Below are positions 1 to 7,799 of a stretch of 10,542 nt of DNA, piece by piece. The position numbers and the translations under genes were made by a program. The notes beneath the pieces were generated by a model. It was not told where the DNA came from, ran no database searches, and saw nothing but the letters and a program-made list of their open reading frames with translations. Source of the stretch: Goniomonas avonlea (Eukaryota > Cryptophyceae > Goniomonadida > Goniomonadaceae); assembly GCA_003573635.1 (NCBI GenBank), contig QUTJ01031255.1, forward strand, positions 1 through 10,542. The letters are read 5' to 3'. Within the stretch, counting starts at the first letter, position 1, and each line of letters starts with the position of its first letter.

Positions 1-10
1 CTGTCGCTGT

Positions 11-70
11 CCTCTCTGCCTCTGCTGCAGCCTCTCTGCCTCTGCTGCAGCCTCTCTGCCTCTGCTGCAG
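11..70. repeat. 20-bp tandem repeat, three exact copies
   Basis: The unit CCTCTCTGCCTCTGCTGCAG occurs three times in a row (11-30, 31-50, 51-70) with no mismatch. It is pyrimidine-rich and each copy ends in CTGCAG. Because 20 is not a multiple of three, a coding role is unlikely. The identity of the copies suggests a recent slippage expansion. Confidence 0.9.
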
Positions 71-90
71 CCAAGCACACTCTGTACTGA

Positions 91-369
91 CACGCCTGCA
101 GCCCAACGCACCTCCGCTCCGCTCCCAGTCAAACCTCCGCGAGTGCTTCCGTCGCCCCCAGCCTCGATCCGAGCCTCGTGGTTGAGCTCACGGATCATGA
201 TCGCGATCCGACCACGGTCGCAGATCTGACCGATATCTCCGCCCAGATCGTTGATCATGATCATGATCAGCATGATCGGATCATTGATCCCGATACGGCA
301 GCGGATTACACCGAGGACGATCACACATCAACCATTCTTACTCCCCGGCTGCAGGGTAATCGATTGTGA
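91..369 (+). other. GATC-dense open stretch of unknown function
   Basis: One plus-strand frame is open from just after a TGA at 88-90 to a TGA at 367-369, with no ATG at a convincing place. It would encode an Asp/His/Ile-rich peptide, because the DNA is built from repeated GATC and ATGATC words. The tetramer GATC occurs 11 times between 193 and 289, and six more times up to 481. An exact 18-bp palindrome, TGATCATGATCATGATCA, lies at 252-269. I recognise no protein family. The stretch could be the last exon of a gene that begins left of the window, or simply a GATC-rich non-coding element. The open frame alone does not show coding. Confidence 0.3.
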
Positions 370-1337
370 TGCTGTGCCCCGCCCGTGTGTGATCGCTGTC
401 TGTGACGCGTGATCGTCCTCGGCTCCGAGTTTATTGCCGTGAGATGCACGATCTGATGTGCGATCGTTCAACGAGATGATCGGTGTGATGCGTGCCGAAA
501 CTCTGTGGACAATCCGGTGAAATCTGGTGGTGGATATTGTGTCGTGCGCTGGTGTGTCGGTGCACTGTCCTAACCTTCGTGACTTGGCAGTGCCCTAATT
601 CTGGTGCACTGTCCTTGCGATAGCCTTCGTGACTCGGAGAGCTACAACTGTCAGTGTGACTACTCGATTGTCGTTGGTGATGCTATTCGATCCAGTTTTT
701 TGTAAATACAATTGTTGTTGGTACAAAGACAATTGTTGTTGGTGCCAGTGTGGACACTTTCAAGTTGCTTTGGCAGCGGAACCAGTATCTGTTGCGTGTT
801 GTGCGCGAGGGGACGTGACGCACACTCTTCGGTGCTGGGCCAAGTCTCCCGGAAAAGTGAAGCCTTTGTCACACGTCTCGCAATAAAAATCCCCTGAACA
901 ATAATGTCAGCAATTGGCAGATGTGTCGCTGCCAGTGCTTATGGCACCTGTTTTCAAGTTGATCCTTGATGACACTTGCTCCACTGTGAAGATTCTTGGC
1001 AGGAAGTATTTTGGCAACTCTCGAGGTTTCAGTTCGAGCGCCTGGGCCTGCGGCAACCTCTGCAAGAACCCGGTTTGAGTGGCACGTGCAAGCAGAGACG
1101 ACTGGCACCTTGGGGGTCTGCCAGTGAGCGAGAGGGGAGGAGAGCAGCTGGATGTCAGACTCATGATCATCAGCTGCAGGCTGCAACAGCATCTGCAGGG
1201 CCTGCAGCCGGGTGGACACGGCTTGCGGCACTATGTTTGATCTATTGAGGCCTGGGCATGCTCTAACTGAGGTGCGTGCTGCGGGTGCCAGTCGGTGAGA
1301 CCGGTCTGCCAGACAGCTGGAAAATATTTTAATTTTG

Positions 1338-1423
1338 ATCTTTTCAATAATAAACAAATCATGTCGGGAGAGGGAGAGGGAGAGATAAAGGTTTTATCTT
1401 TTCAATAATAAACAAATCATGTC
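1338..1423. repeat. 28-bp direct repeat carrying AATAAA twice
   Basis: The same 28 bp, starting ATCTTTTCAATAATAAAC, occur at 1338-1365 and 1396-1423. They are separated by a GGGAGA-rich spacer. Each copy contains AATAAA (1349-1354 and 1407-1412), the canonical poly(A) hexamer on the plus strand. This looks like a local duplication, possibly of a polyadenylation region for a plus-strand transcript. I could not identify that transcript. Confidence 0.7.
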
Positions 1424-1451
1424 ACTCCAACAACAAGAAAAGAATTTTCGC

Positions 1452-1482
1452 ACGTACCAGTACGTAAAATACGTACCAGTAC
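1452..1482. repeat. 12-bp direct repeat with TACGTA palindromes
   Basis: ACGTACCAGTAC occurs at 1452-1463 and again at 1471-1482. The palindromic hexamer TACGTA is formed at 1461-1466 and 1470-1475. The same hexamer core forms the palindrome in the bidirectional upstream region near 7050, so a shared protein-binding site is possible. That link is inference. Confidence 0.6.
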
Positions 1483-1863
1483 CTTTTTTGACCAGAAGGC
1501 ACTAGCGAGACCTGGAGCACTCTACTACGGACCCTCCACATACACACACACACAGCACAACAAAACGGTTGTTTGTGTTGAGGAATTAGTAATTACATTC
1601 AGGTATCAATTAGTACTCGCCCCAAGCACTCAAGTCAGCCGCGTGAGGCCAACGGGGGCGACCGGGTGAGCGAGAACAAGACAACTCCCAGGCTTGGCCT
1701 CGTCAGCGAACAAGACTATTCACAGCCTTGGCCTCAGTTGGATCAACGAAGATGGACCTCACTCGGCAACCTGCCCCGGCTCTAACAGACAGCTGCCCAT
1801 GGGACGAGAGATTGTCTCACTAACCCGAACGGAGACGAATGGCAGTCAGCAACCTCCTTCCCC

Positions 1864-3763
1864 TCAAGCCACGCGCGGCATCGCACATTTGGCGTCACAA
1901 GTGAACAGAAGAAACAGGAGCTCAGACCAACCCGAGGCGACGGGGGTGAGCGAGTACGTGTTTTCTGCACCTGATGAGTAAACCACCAGTCTGCGTCTTT
2001 TCGGGGTGACCCGTGTTTCCCCTGCGTTGGTTTCGGACTCAGTAATTGCCGAGCGTGAGCGAGCGAGCGAGAGCGAGAGAGAGGGAGGGAGGGAGGGAGG
2101 GAGGGAGAGCGAGGGAGGGAGGGAGAGCGAGAGAGAGGGAGGGAGGGAGGGAGGGAGGGAGAGAGCCAGTATTCAAGCATCTAGGAACTGCATAGCAGCC
2201 AAAGATCCGAAAATCTGCCTCGGAGCATGAGAGCTATGCAAATAAGCGACCAAGGAGGGAAAGTGGCAAAGACATTGCATACAAGGTGTGTGCGCACCAC
2301 GCAAAAACACCAGTTCCTCCTTGCTGTTGGATGGGGCCTCCTGAGGTCCATCTGTAGGTGGATGGTATGAGACACGTCACCGAGTTATCTCAGCATCTCG
2401 CACTATTGCCCCACGAGGACCATGCTACTCTTCATTGCAGTGCGGGGCCGTGTACAACAGCGCGTACAAGGGCATTCGCCTGTTGCACAACGCTCACTCA
2501 GGGACACCGCATGAAACCAAGATCGCAGGATCAAGTGCAGTATTCTGATCTATTGTTGTCCCACTCACCTGACGTTGAAGGGGGGCAAAACACCATGGCA
2601 GTGTAAGATGGAGAGCAGCCGTTTGAGTGAGTGTAGGTCTGTTGGGCAACAGTTAGGTCGTTTGTGCTGACGACTGTCGGACGCACCAAGACATCGTCGC
2701 TCGCCGGCACGAGCCAGTCTTTGTAGACACCCGTGAGCTTCGCAGCTTCCTGGTGGACAGCAAAGGTGGGGACCATATGCTTGAGAGACTCAGCCACCAA
2801 ACCATACTCATTCTCGACGGCTGAACGGACTGTGGACAGTAATTTCTTGTAGTGCCACAAATCGTGGGGGTCAAAGACCACACCGGCTTCCTCTGGAGGA
2901 GTTTTCTTGCCATTCAAGATCAGTAATGCAGGTGAAATTTGCAGAATCGAAACGCCATTGTCAGAAGACATGGTTGCAAACGCAGTTGCTGTCAAATTGT
3001 TGAGGCTGTGGCATTGTGCCTCGGTGACCAGATCGTCAAAAACCGCAGGAGAGCCGGGGCTGGGCGTGCATGAGATATTTCTGCGATCGGTTTCACCACC
3101 ATCTGGATGGTAAGCAAACCAGGCCCAAAGAACACCCAGAAAGATCAGTAAGAGAAAAATGTAACTGTTCGAATTCTTCCCCTCAGAAGGAACTTTGCGA
3201 GTGTGTGCTTTCGAAGATGGTGGCGGGTTGGATGAGACGGAAGCTGTTGAGTCTTGACTCCTGGCTTTGAAAACTCGCGGAGATGCGGCTGGGGCGGTCT
3301 GGAGAGGCTTGGAAGGAGGAGGCACCTTGCTGATTGAGGACTTCGATGCAGCTGGGGAGGCCTGGACGCCAGGCTTGGAAGGAGAAGGCACCTTGCTGAT
3401 TGAGGACTTCGATGCAGCTGGGGAGGCCTGGACGCCAGGCTTGGAAGGAGAAGGCACCTTGCTGATTGAGGCGTTCTTGGATACTGTAGGCGTGCCGGAC
3501 TCCTTGGAAGGTGTGGCTGATTTCGAACCCACTGATGCGTGCTTGGGTGGCTTCGCTGCCGAGGACGCGGGCGCAGGCGATTCAATGGGCACGGGAGAAG
3601 TAGGTGCCTCACCAGTTCTGACCTTCTTTTTTGCAGAATTAGCTGTAGAATCCGATTTTGAACTACTTGGGTGCGGTCGCTTTGTCACTCGGGCCTCAAC
3701 CATCTCCGCATCGTCCCCCATGGATTTTTGAACTTGTCCGCTGGCGAGTACGATAACATACAT
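1864..3763 (-). CDS. OGFOD3-like single-pass membrane protein (degenerate 2OG-Fe(II) oxygenase fold)
   Basis: Minus-strand gene with exons 2569-3763, 2298-2351 and 1864-2021, about 468 residues. The first donor is a good CAG|GTGAGT; the second, G|GTGCGC, is weaker. Phase is kept throughout. The start is ATG 3763 or, perhaps better, ATG 3721; an in-frame stop lies at 3812-3814. Residues 1-200 are a basic Ser/Pro/Lys-rich cytoplasmic tail with a 22-residue repeat. Residues 201-218 (YIFLLLIFLGVLWAWFAY) are one membrane anchor. The rest follows the order of human OGFOD3, a type II membrane protein: NGVSILQ, a helical block ending VPTFAV, SYTAMVF, ELVFLRG, then RRRLVVYSSGAENTYSL and FTCD near the C-terminus. 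The usual HxD is absent (HSN is the nearest match), the second iron-binding His is Tyr439, and the cosubstrate Arg is Ser449. Family assignment is from remembered family features, not from an alignment. If correct, the protein is probably not an active hydroxylase. Confidence 0.6.
2061..2165. repeat. Homopurine GGGA/GAGC simple repeat in an intron
   Basis: About 105 bp are almost entirely G and A on the plus strand, built of GAGC, GA and GGGA runs, with a longer block of these runs repeated. It lies in intron 2 (2022-2297) of the OGFOD3-like gene. On the transcribed sense it is therefore a long CCCT/CT tract about 40 nt upstream of the 3' splice site. Such tracts can form triplex, G-quadruplex or i-motif structures. 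Effects on splicing or transcription are inference. Confidence 0.9.
3327..3458. repeat. 66-bp tandem repeat inside the coding exon
   Basis: Positions 3327-3392 and 3393-3458 are exact copies of a 66-bp unit. Related, diverged copies flank them on both sides (about 3281-3326 and from 3459). Because 66 is a multiple of three, each copy adds 22 residues beginning SISKVP to the cytoplasmic tail of the OGFOD3-like protein. The exact identity of two copies next to diverged ones points to recent expansion, and length may vary between individuals. Confidence 0.9.
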
Positions 3764-4414
3764 ATGCACTCCACCGGGTTTCGCATGACGCACCAGCACG
3801 GAGTCACGGACTCAGTGACAGACAAGAAGAATTGAATATGAAGAACGGGCCATTCTGTCAGCCAAACATATCAAAAATGTCACTTGAGAAAGTGCAAGCG
3901 TTTGGCAGTTGCCGCCTTCATGACAGATGCTGCGACCAAGAATTCCTAGTGGAGTCCTCTACTCTGACGCTTGGGTGCGACTTGATCACCAGTGCAGTCC
4001 TCTACTTGGACGCAACAGTGCGTCGCTTGGGTGCGACCTGCCCAGTGGAGTCCTCTACTTTGACGCAACAGCGCGTCTCTTGGGAGGGACGCGCACAGCG
4101 GTGCTTGGGCTTGCAGTGGGCTCAGCGGCCACAGCCGCATCAGGCAACCGGCCGCAGAGTTGGAACCTGCAAGAGTGTCAGCACTAGAGCCAACCGGTGT
4201 CAACTCTTTGCATTTCTCTCTCTCGGTCCTAGCGTCAGTGCGTTGCACCTGTGGTGTGAATGAATGAGCGACGACAACCGGTGCACTGCCGTTATCGTGG
4301 TTATCTGCCCATAACCCGCCTGTAGACACGGGCGGCTGACAGTCCAGCGCGACGGCACGGCAAGGCATATTGACAGTGGCACGCGGCCCAGAGCGATTGT
4401 CAAGAGCTAAGCAC
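3764..4414. other. Intergenic spacer between two minus-strand genes
   Basis: This is the space between the stop of the MFSD5-type gene and the start of the OGFOD3-like gene, so it must hold the 3' flank of the first and the promoter of the second. I see no TATA box and no TTTATT (AATAAA on the minus strand) in it. It carries the triplicated repeat at 3948-4090. Open frames here on both strands show no domain content. Confidence 0.5.
3948..4090. repeat. Imperfect triplicate repeat of about 43-53 bp
   Basis: Three imperfect copies begin at 3948, 3991 and 4044 with AGTGGAGTCCTCTACT or AGTGCAGTCCTCTACT. Each continues with a GACGC-containing segment, and the first two include CTTGGGTGCGAC. Spacing is 43 then 53 bp. 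The array lies upstream of the OGFOD3-like gene, in its presumed promoter side. No function can be read from the sequence. Confidence 0.75.
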
Positions 4415-6955
4415 TTACTGGATGAGGCAGGCCAGTGCCACAGCAGAAGCGGACGCGTAGAAAATACTGGTGTTGCTGCCGGACCTGTGCGTGGCAGTCA
4501 CAGTGTGTTTGCGATTGCACATCTGTGTGTGCCGCCCATGTCCGTGTCACTGTGTGTGCCGCCCATGTCCGTGTCACTGTGTGTGCCGCCCATGTCCGTG
4601 TCACTGTGTGTGCCGCCCATGTCCGTGACATTGTGTGTGCCGCCCATGCCCGTGTCACTGTGCCGCCCTCCAAGTTAGCGAGGTGGTTGTGGCAGTCGGC
4701 TGACTCTAAGTTACACGTGTGCGGCGCGCGTGTAGTGTAACTCAAGGAGCACAGAGGTTGGCACTCACCCCGAGGAAGAGAGCAGAAGTGACATGGCCAC
4801 AAACGCATTCAGCGGGACTCGGAACAGGTTCAAAATCGTGGCCCTGACCTTCTCGGGCACTACCGTCGCCCGAATGGTTCCTGGGCTCCATACGTAAAAC
4901 AAGACCAGGATGTAGGTGTCACGACACAGCACGAGTGCACAGACAGCACTGTATAGGTACGGCACAGCACAACACTGCAAAGCAGTGAGCTGTGTCGAGA
5001 GCACGACATCAGGGATGCACAAGACAGCACCACACAACGCGACATATGTCGCGAAAATGACAGCCGACAAAGAACCGAACAACACACCGCACGATGCTGG
5101 TGCGACCACTCTTTGCGGAGACGCGAACACGACGGGAAAAAATAATCAGGTTTCACCCACCCACCCAACACACCCAGTACCACCGATCACCACCGATCTC
5201 CTCATCACCCGCATCACACCCATCAGAGGATCACTACGGGCAACGGATTGGGGCGGATCAGGTGGAGTGCTGGCGAATATTCTCCGTGCTCTAGTCATCG
5301 TCACCCAAGAGTGCAGAAGGCGGCGTGGCGTTTCCGTACCGAACGAGGGGAAGTACACTCCGCAGCAGAACTCAAACCCGAGGAGGGCAGCCAAGAGGAC
5401 GTGTGTCGGGGGTCCGCTGCCGCAGACACACAGGCACACGCTCGCAATCGCCAGGAGTGGAACGGCGAAATAACGAGGTTTGAGCTTGAGGCGCTGAGTG
5501 AGGATAGCGAACACACGCGAGCCACACCTGCGATACGGTTTAACGCTTTGGTCACGCAAACACATCACCGAGGTTTGAGCTTGCTGGGTCAGGATAGTGA
5601 GCACACGAGATGCAGACCAGTGCTACGGTTGAACTCGAGGATGGACAAGTCAACAAATTGTGGTCTAATCGATCAAGATCATGCCTAGTCAGACGCTGGC
5701 CGGGACATGTCCAGCAGCCAACCAGTGTGCAATCAGCGCAGGCTACGGGCGGGTGAAGGCGGATAATTTGCGATGCTCTAGCAGCTTCTAGCGCCTACAT
5801 TCTACGCCAGGTCAATCAACCGGACCACATTGGCAGAGATATCTATCAACTGCAGCGCGTGCCATAATCGTTTGATTAGCCTGGTTCCACTTGATAGTGG
5901 CTGGTTTTTCTGCAAGCGGCACGAGCTGCTCCTCACATTATTGCCGCCATGAAGCAGGAGAAGACCAATCCCAAGGGCATTTCGCCTCTTCCCTCTTTGT
6001 CGGCCGCGGCTTGCAGCGCAGCAGTCCACAAAAACACGAACGTGTACATCGAGCTTTCGAACAGCGAAGTCACGCAACCAAGCAGCGCGATCCCAGGCGA
6101 CTGGCGCAGCACCGCGACAGCATCCGTAAAGTTGCTGAGCCCCTTAACCTTCGAGTTGCCATAGTTCTCTCTCCAGTTTGTGCCTATGAACAAGGCACCT
6201 CCAGCCAGCAGTATTACACTGCAGTCAAACGGCCCAGAGTATCCGGCAACCTCCCGGGCTCCCAGTGCCAAAAATCCGGCGAGCATCGCCACGATGCCGT
6301 CACCGAGCATGACGAGGCCAAACAGGGACGAGCGCGACTCCTCCGGAAGGTTGAGCGCTTTGTGTTCACAGACCTGTGGCAAAAATTTAATCTACCGCTC
6401 AAAGATCAAGTACACGAACCATCCAGGACTCGAAGGATGAGTACAGGAGCTGCGGCAAACGTCAGAGATCAAGGCTCATCTCAACATCTCTGCACGAACC
6501 GAAGTGGCTGCGCCTCCCAAAAATCTACCGAGCATCAGTATAGGTAGTTGATCCGAGTGGGTCGACAAGCAGCTGCACGAAAAGAGCAGCGCGCACAGCT
6601 GGGTGCCCCTTTTTCGACCCAGCCGGTCAGCCAACGACCCCACGAACGTGCCGAAGACCATTCCGGAGAAAAATCCACACAAAAAAATCCCGGCGATCAC
6701 ATGATGGGGAAGTCCTTTGGACTGGTACACCTTGTAAAAGTAGGGACCCATGGTCCAGTCTGCCGCTTTGTAGGCGAGATAGCCTCCGAGATAATGATTT
6801 CGAAGCCGCTGGTATTCCGGGGACTTGTTGTGAGCTCTACGACCCTGGCGAACCACAAACTCAAGAACCATCACAAGTATCAAAAGACTAGCAAAAATCA
6901 TGGACAGCTGCTGTGACATCGGCACGAGCGCCGATGCAACGCCCGAATCGCTCAT
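4415..6955 (-). CDS. MFSD5: MFSD5-type major facilitator (molybdate-anion transporter)
   Basis: Minus-strand gene with seven exons: 6500-6955, 6420-6449, 5937-6373, 5826-5889, 5340-5493, 4769-4880 and 4415-4475. They join in phase to give about 437 residues, close to the family length of about 450. ATG 6955 has G at -3. Family signs are AADWTMGPYFYKVY (about residues 64-77), the MFS motif A in GSLADRLGRKRG (about 106-117), LMLGRFLGGAATS, FESWM/VCEH across two introns, FEFCCGVYFPSFGT, and ILNLFRVPLNAF in exon 6. Members of this family, including algal MOT2, import molybdate across membranes. Exon 2 is only 30 nt. Introns 1-3 are 50, 46 and 47 nt; introns 1 and 2 both start GTTCGTG. The exon 4 donor could be 5825 or 5828. 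The end is unsure: the TAA at 4415-4417 overlaps a CA|GTAAGT donor, so a short extra exon is possible. Confidence 0.88.
4524..4668. repeat. 27-bp minisatellite in MFSD5 intron 6
   Basis: Five head-to-tail copies of a 27-bp unit (TGTGTGTGCCGCCCATGTCC followed by GTGTCAC) run from 4524 to 4658, with a partial copy after them. The first three are identical, the fourth and fifth carry a few changes. It lies inside intron 6 (4476-4768) of the MFSD5-type gene. Since 27 is a multiple of three, both strands stay open through it and give repetitive but spurious frames. Confidence 0.95.
5474..5630. repeat. Duplicated segment containing a 3' splice acceptor
   Basis: About 60 bp beginning CGAGGTTTGAGCTTG at 5474 recur from 5569, 95 bp away. 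The copies share GGATAG-GA-CACACG-GA and a later TACGGTT. On the minus strand both copies contain a pyrimidine tract and CAG: the acceptor used in my MFSD5 model (exon starts 5493) and a second one (exon would start 5583). The 90 nt between them are open in the same frame, so use of the upstream acceptor would add 30 residues before exon 5. Confidence 0.7.
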
Positions 6956-7133
6956 CGCGGCGAAGCCTCTGGTTTCGAACAGGCACCGTGGTGATAAGGA
7001 CTTCGAGGTAAGTCTACCAGACGACAAAACCAAGCCGCGCCTTGTACAATTACGTAGTACGTAACTGAGCGATCACGATCAGGCAAAAAACGTCACGTTC
7101 GGAGACAAGACGGAAAAGAGCGCGAGACCTGTG
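6956..7133. promoter_or_regulatory. Bidirectional upstream region with TACGTA palindrome
   Basis: The 178 bp between the ATG of the MFSD5-type gene (minus) and the ATG of the small plus-strand gene must hold both 5' leaders and both promoters. The outstanding element is TTACGTAGTACGTAA at 7050-7064, two 7-bp arms that are exact reverse complements around one central G. I see no convincing TATA box. A role as a site for a dimeric transcription factor is inference from symmetry and position. Confidence 0.5.
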
Positions 7134-7606
7134 ATGGCAGCCAAAGCAGACGCGTCCGCAGCGGCCCCAGCAGCGGCAGCCGTCGATCCTGCTGCTGCAC
7201 ACTACGCATCGTATCCGTATGATCCTCGCATGTATGCATATTACCAGCAGCAGGCGTTTACGCAACCAATGGTAAAGATCAGCCTGCTATGGCTTTCATT
7301 TGGTGCCTGACTCCACCACCAGTACGATTACAGTACTTACCAGTGGGCCGACCCAAATGCTGTGGCAGTCGCATCAGCAGTGTCAGGCGGTGGATCGAAC
7401 GATACTGAAGCATCTTCCAAACGCAGGCCCGAGGACCCTCGGGCACCCGTTGATGTTGCCAAGCTGAACGAAGAATTCATGGAGTCTCGTTCAGGGTCCC
7501 TGACTTGCGCTTTTGCAGTAAGTGTGAACGTTGCCTGCTATCCCACTGACTGAAATTGCAGAGCCGGTATACAAACAATGTGAAGTCCTTGACGGACGCT
7601 GATTGA
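7134..7606 (+). CDS. Small Ala/Tyr/Gln-rich protein with SECp43-like C-terminal tail
   Basis: Plus-strand gene of three exons, 7134-7271, 7323-7517 and 7562-7606, all joined in phase 0, about 125 residues. The introns are 51 and 44 nt with donors GTAAAG and GTAAGT. The ATG has G at -3 and G at +4. Residues 1-22 are Ala-rich, and about 24-55 are Tyr/Gln-rich (DPRMYAYYQQQ, YDYSTYQW). Then EDPRAPVDVAKLNEEFMES resembles, from memory, the conserved tail of SECp43/TRNAU1AP, whose pattern is EDP-x4-DV-x3-N-x-EFME followed by a short helix to the end. SECp43 normally has two N-terminal RRM domains that bind RNA; none is present here, so this is either a truncated relative or an unrelated protein. An AATAAA overlaps the stop. 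A longer model, splicing at 7580 into a frame near 7711, cannot be excluded. Confidence 0.55.
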
Positions 7607-7611
7607 ATAAA
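7606..7611 (+). terminator. AATAAA poly(A) hexamer overlapping the stop
   Basis: The sequence TGAATAAA places the canonical AATAAA so that it shares its first A with the TGA stop of the gene at 7134-7606. A following T-rich stretch (TTTAACTTTTTT) is compatible with a 3' processing region. Whether this hexamer is used is not shown by the sequence. Confidence 0.4.
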
Positions 7612-7799
7612 CTGCTTTAACTTTTTTCGAGAAAAGGTTTCTCGGCACTTGAAAACATATTTCAAGCAGAGTGCTAATAGCACCATGTTCAGAGTTACTG
7701 ACAAAATAGCTCAAGCTCGAAGTGACAGCATCGCGTCCTGCAGGCAGCGTGACAGTGTCCGTTGCCTGCAGTGTAAGTGAATTCTACTCGAGCAATGTT

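Larger units (their letters stand above)
370..1860. other. Gene-poor stretch, no supported gene
   Basis: I find no frame with recognisable domain content here. Several open frames exist on both strands (the longest on the minus strand at about 869-1357), but none shows a conserved motif and none joins well to a neighbour by splicing. The stretch holds short direct repeats: 558-587 resembles 603-637, and ACAATTGTTGTTGGT is repeated near 709 and 730. It also holds AATAAA words on the plus strand at 882, 1349 and 1407, and the 3' flank of the minus-strand gene that ends at 1864. It could contain the 3' end of a plus-strand transcript from outside the window. Confidence 0.5.

Noticed and set aside
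869-1357. Long minus-strand open frame (about 160 codons)
   Set aside because: No recognisable domain, its start lies inside the AATAAA direct-repeat region, and no splice context supports it. It is most likely chance in GC-moderate DNA.
2006-2230. Plus-strand frame rich in Glu/Gly/Arg/Ser
   Set aside because: It is a reading of the GGGA/GAGC simple repeat in an intron.
4524-4668. CRISPR-like array of direct repeats
   Set aside because: The 27-bp units are contiguous with no spacers, and the window is clearly eukaryotic.
4370-4808. Open frames on both strands with VPPMSV-like or AAHT-like peptide repeats
   Set aside because: They are translations of the 27-bp minisatellite, whose length is a multiple of three, and it lies in an intron of the MFSD5-type gene.
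5146-5604. Minus-strand frame of 152 codons as a separate protein
   Set aside because: Only its middle (5340-5493) is coding; it is exon 5 of the MFSD5-type gene, and the flanks are intron.
5891-6547. Plus-strand frame of 218 codons
   Set aside because: It is antisense to well-supported MFSD5 exons and has no domain content.
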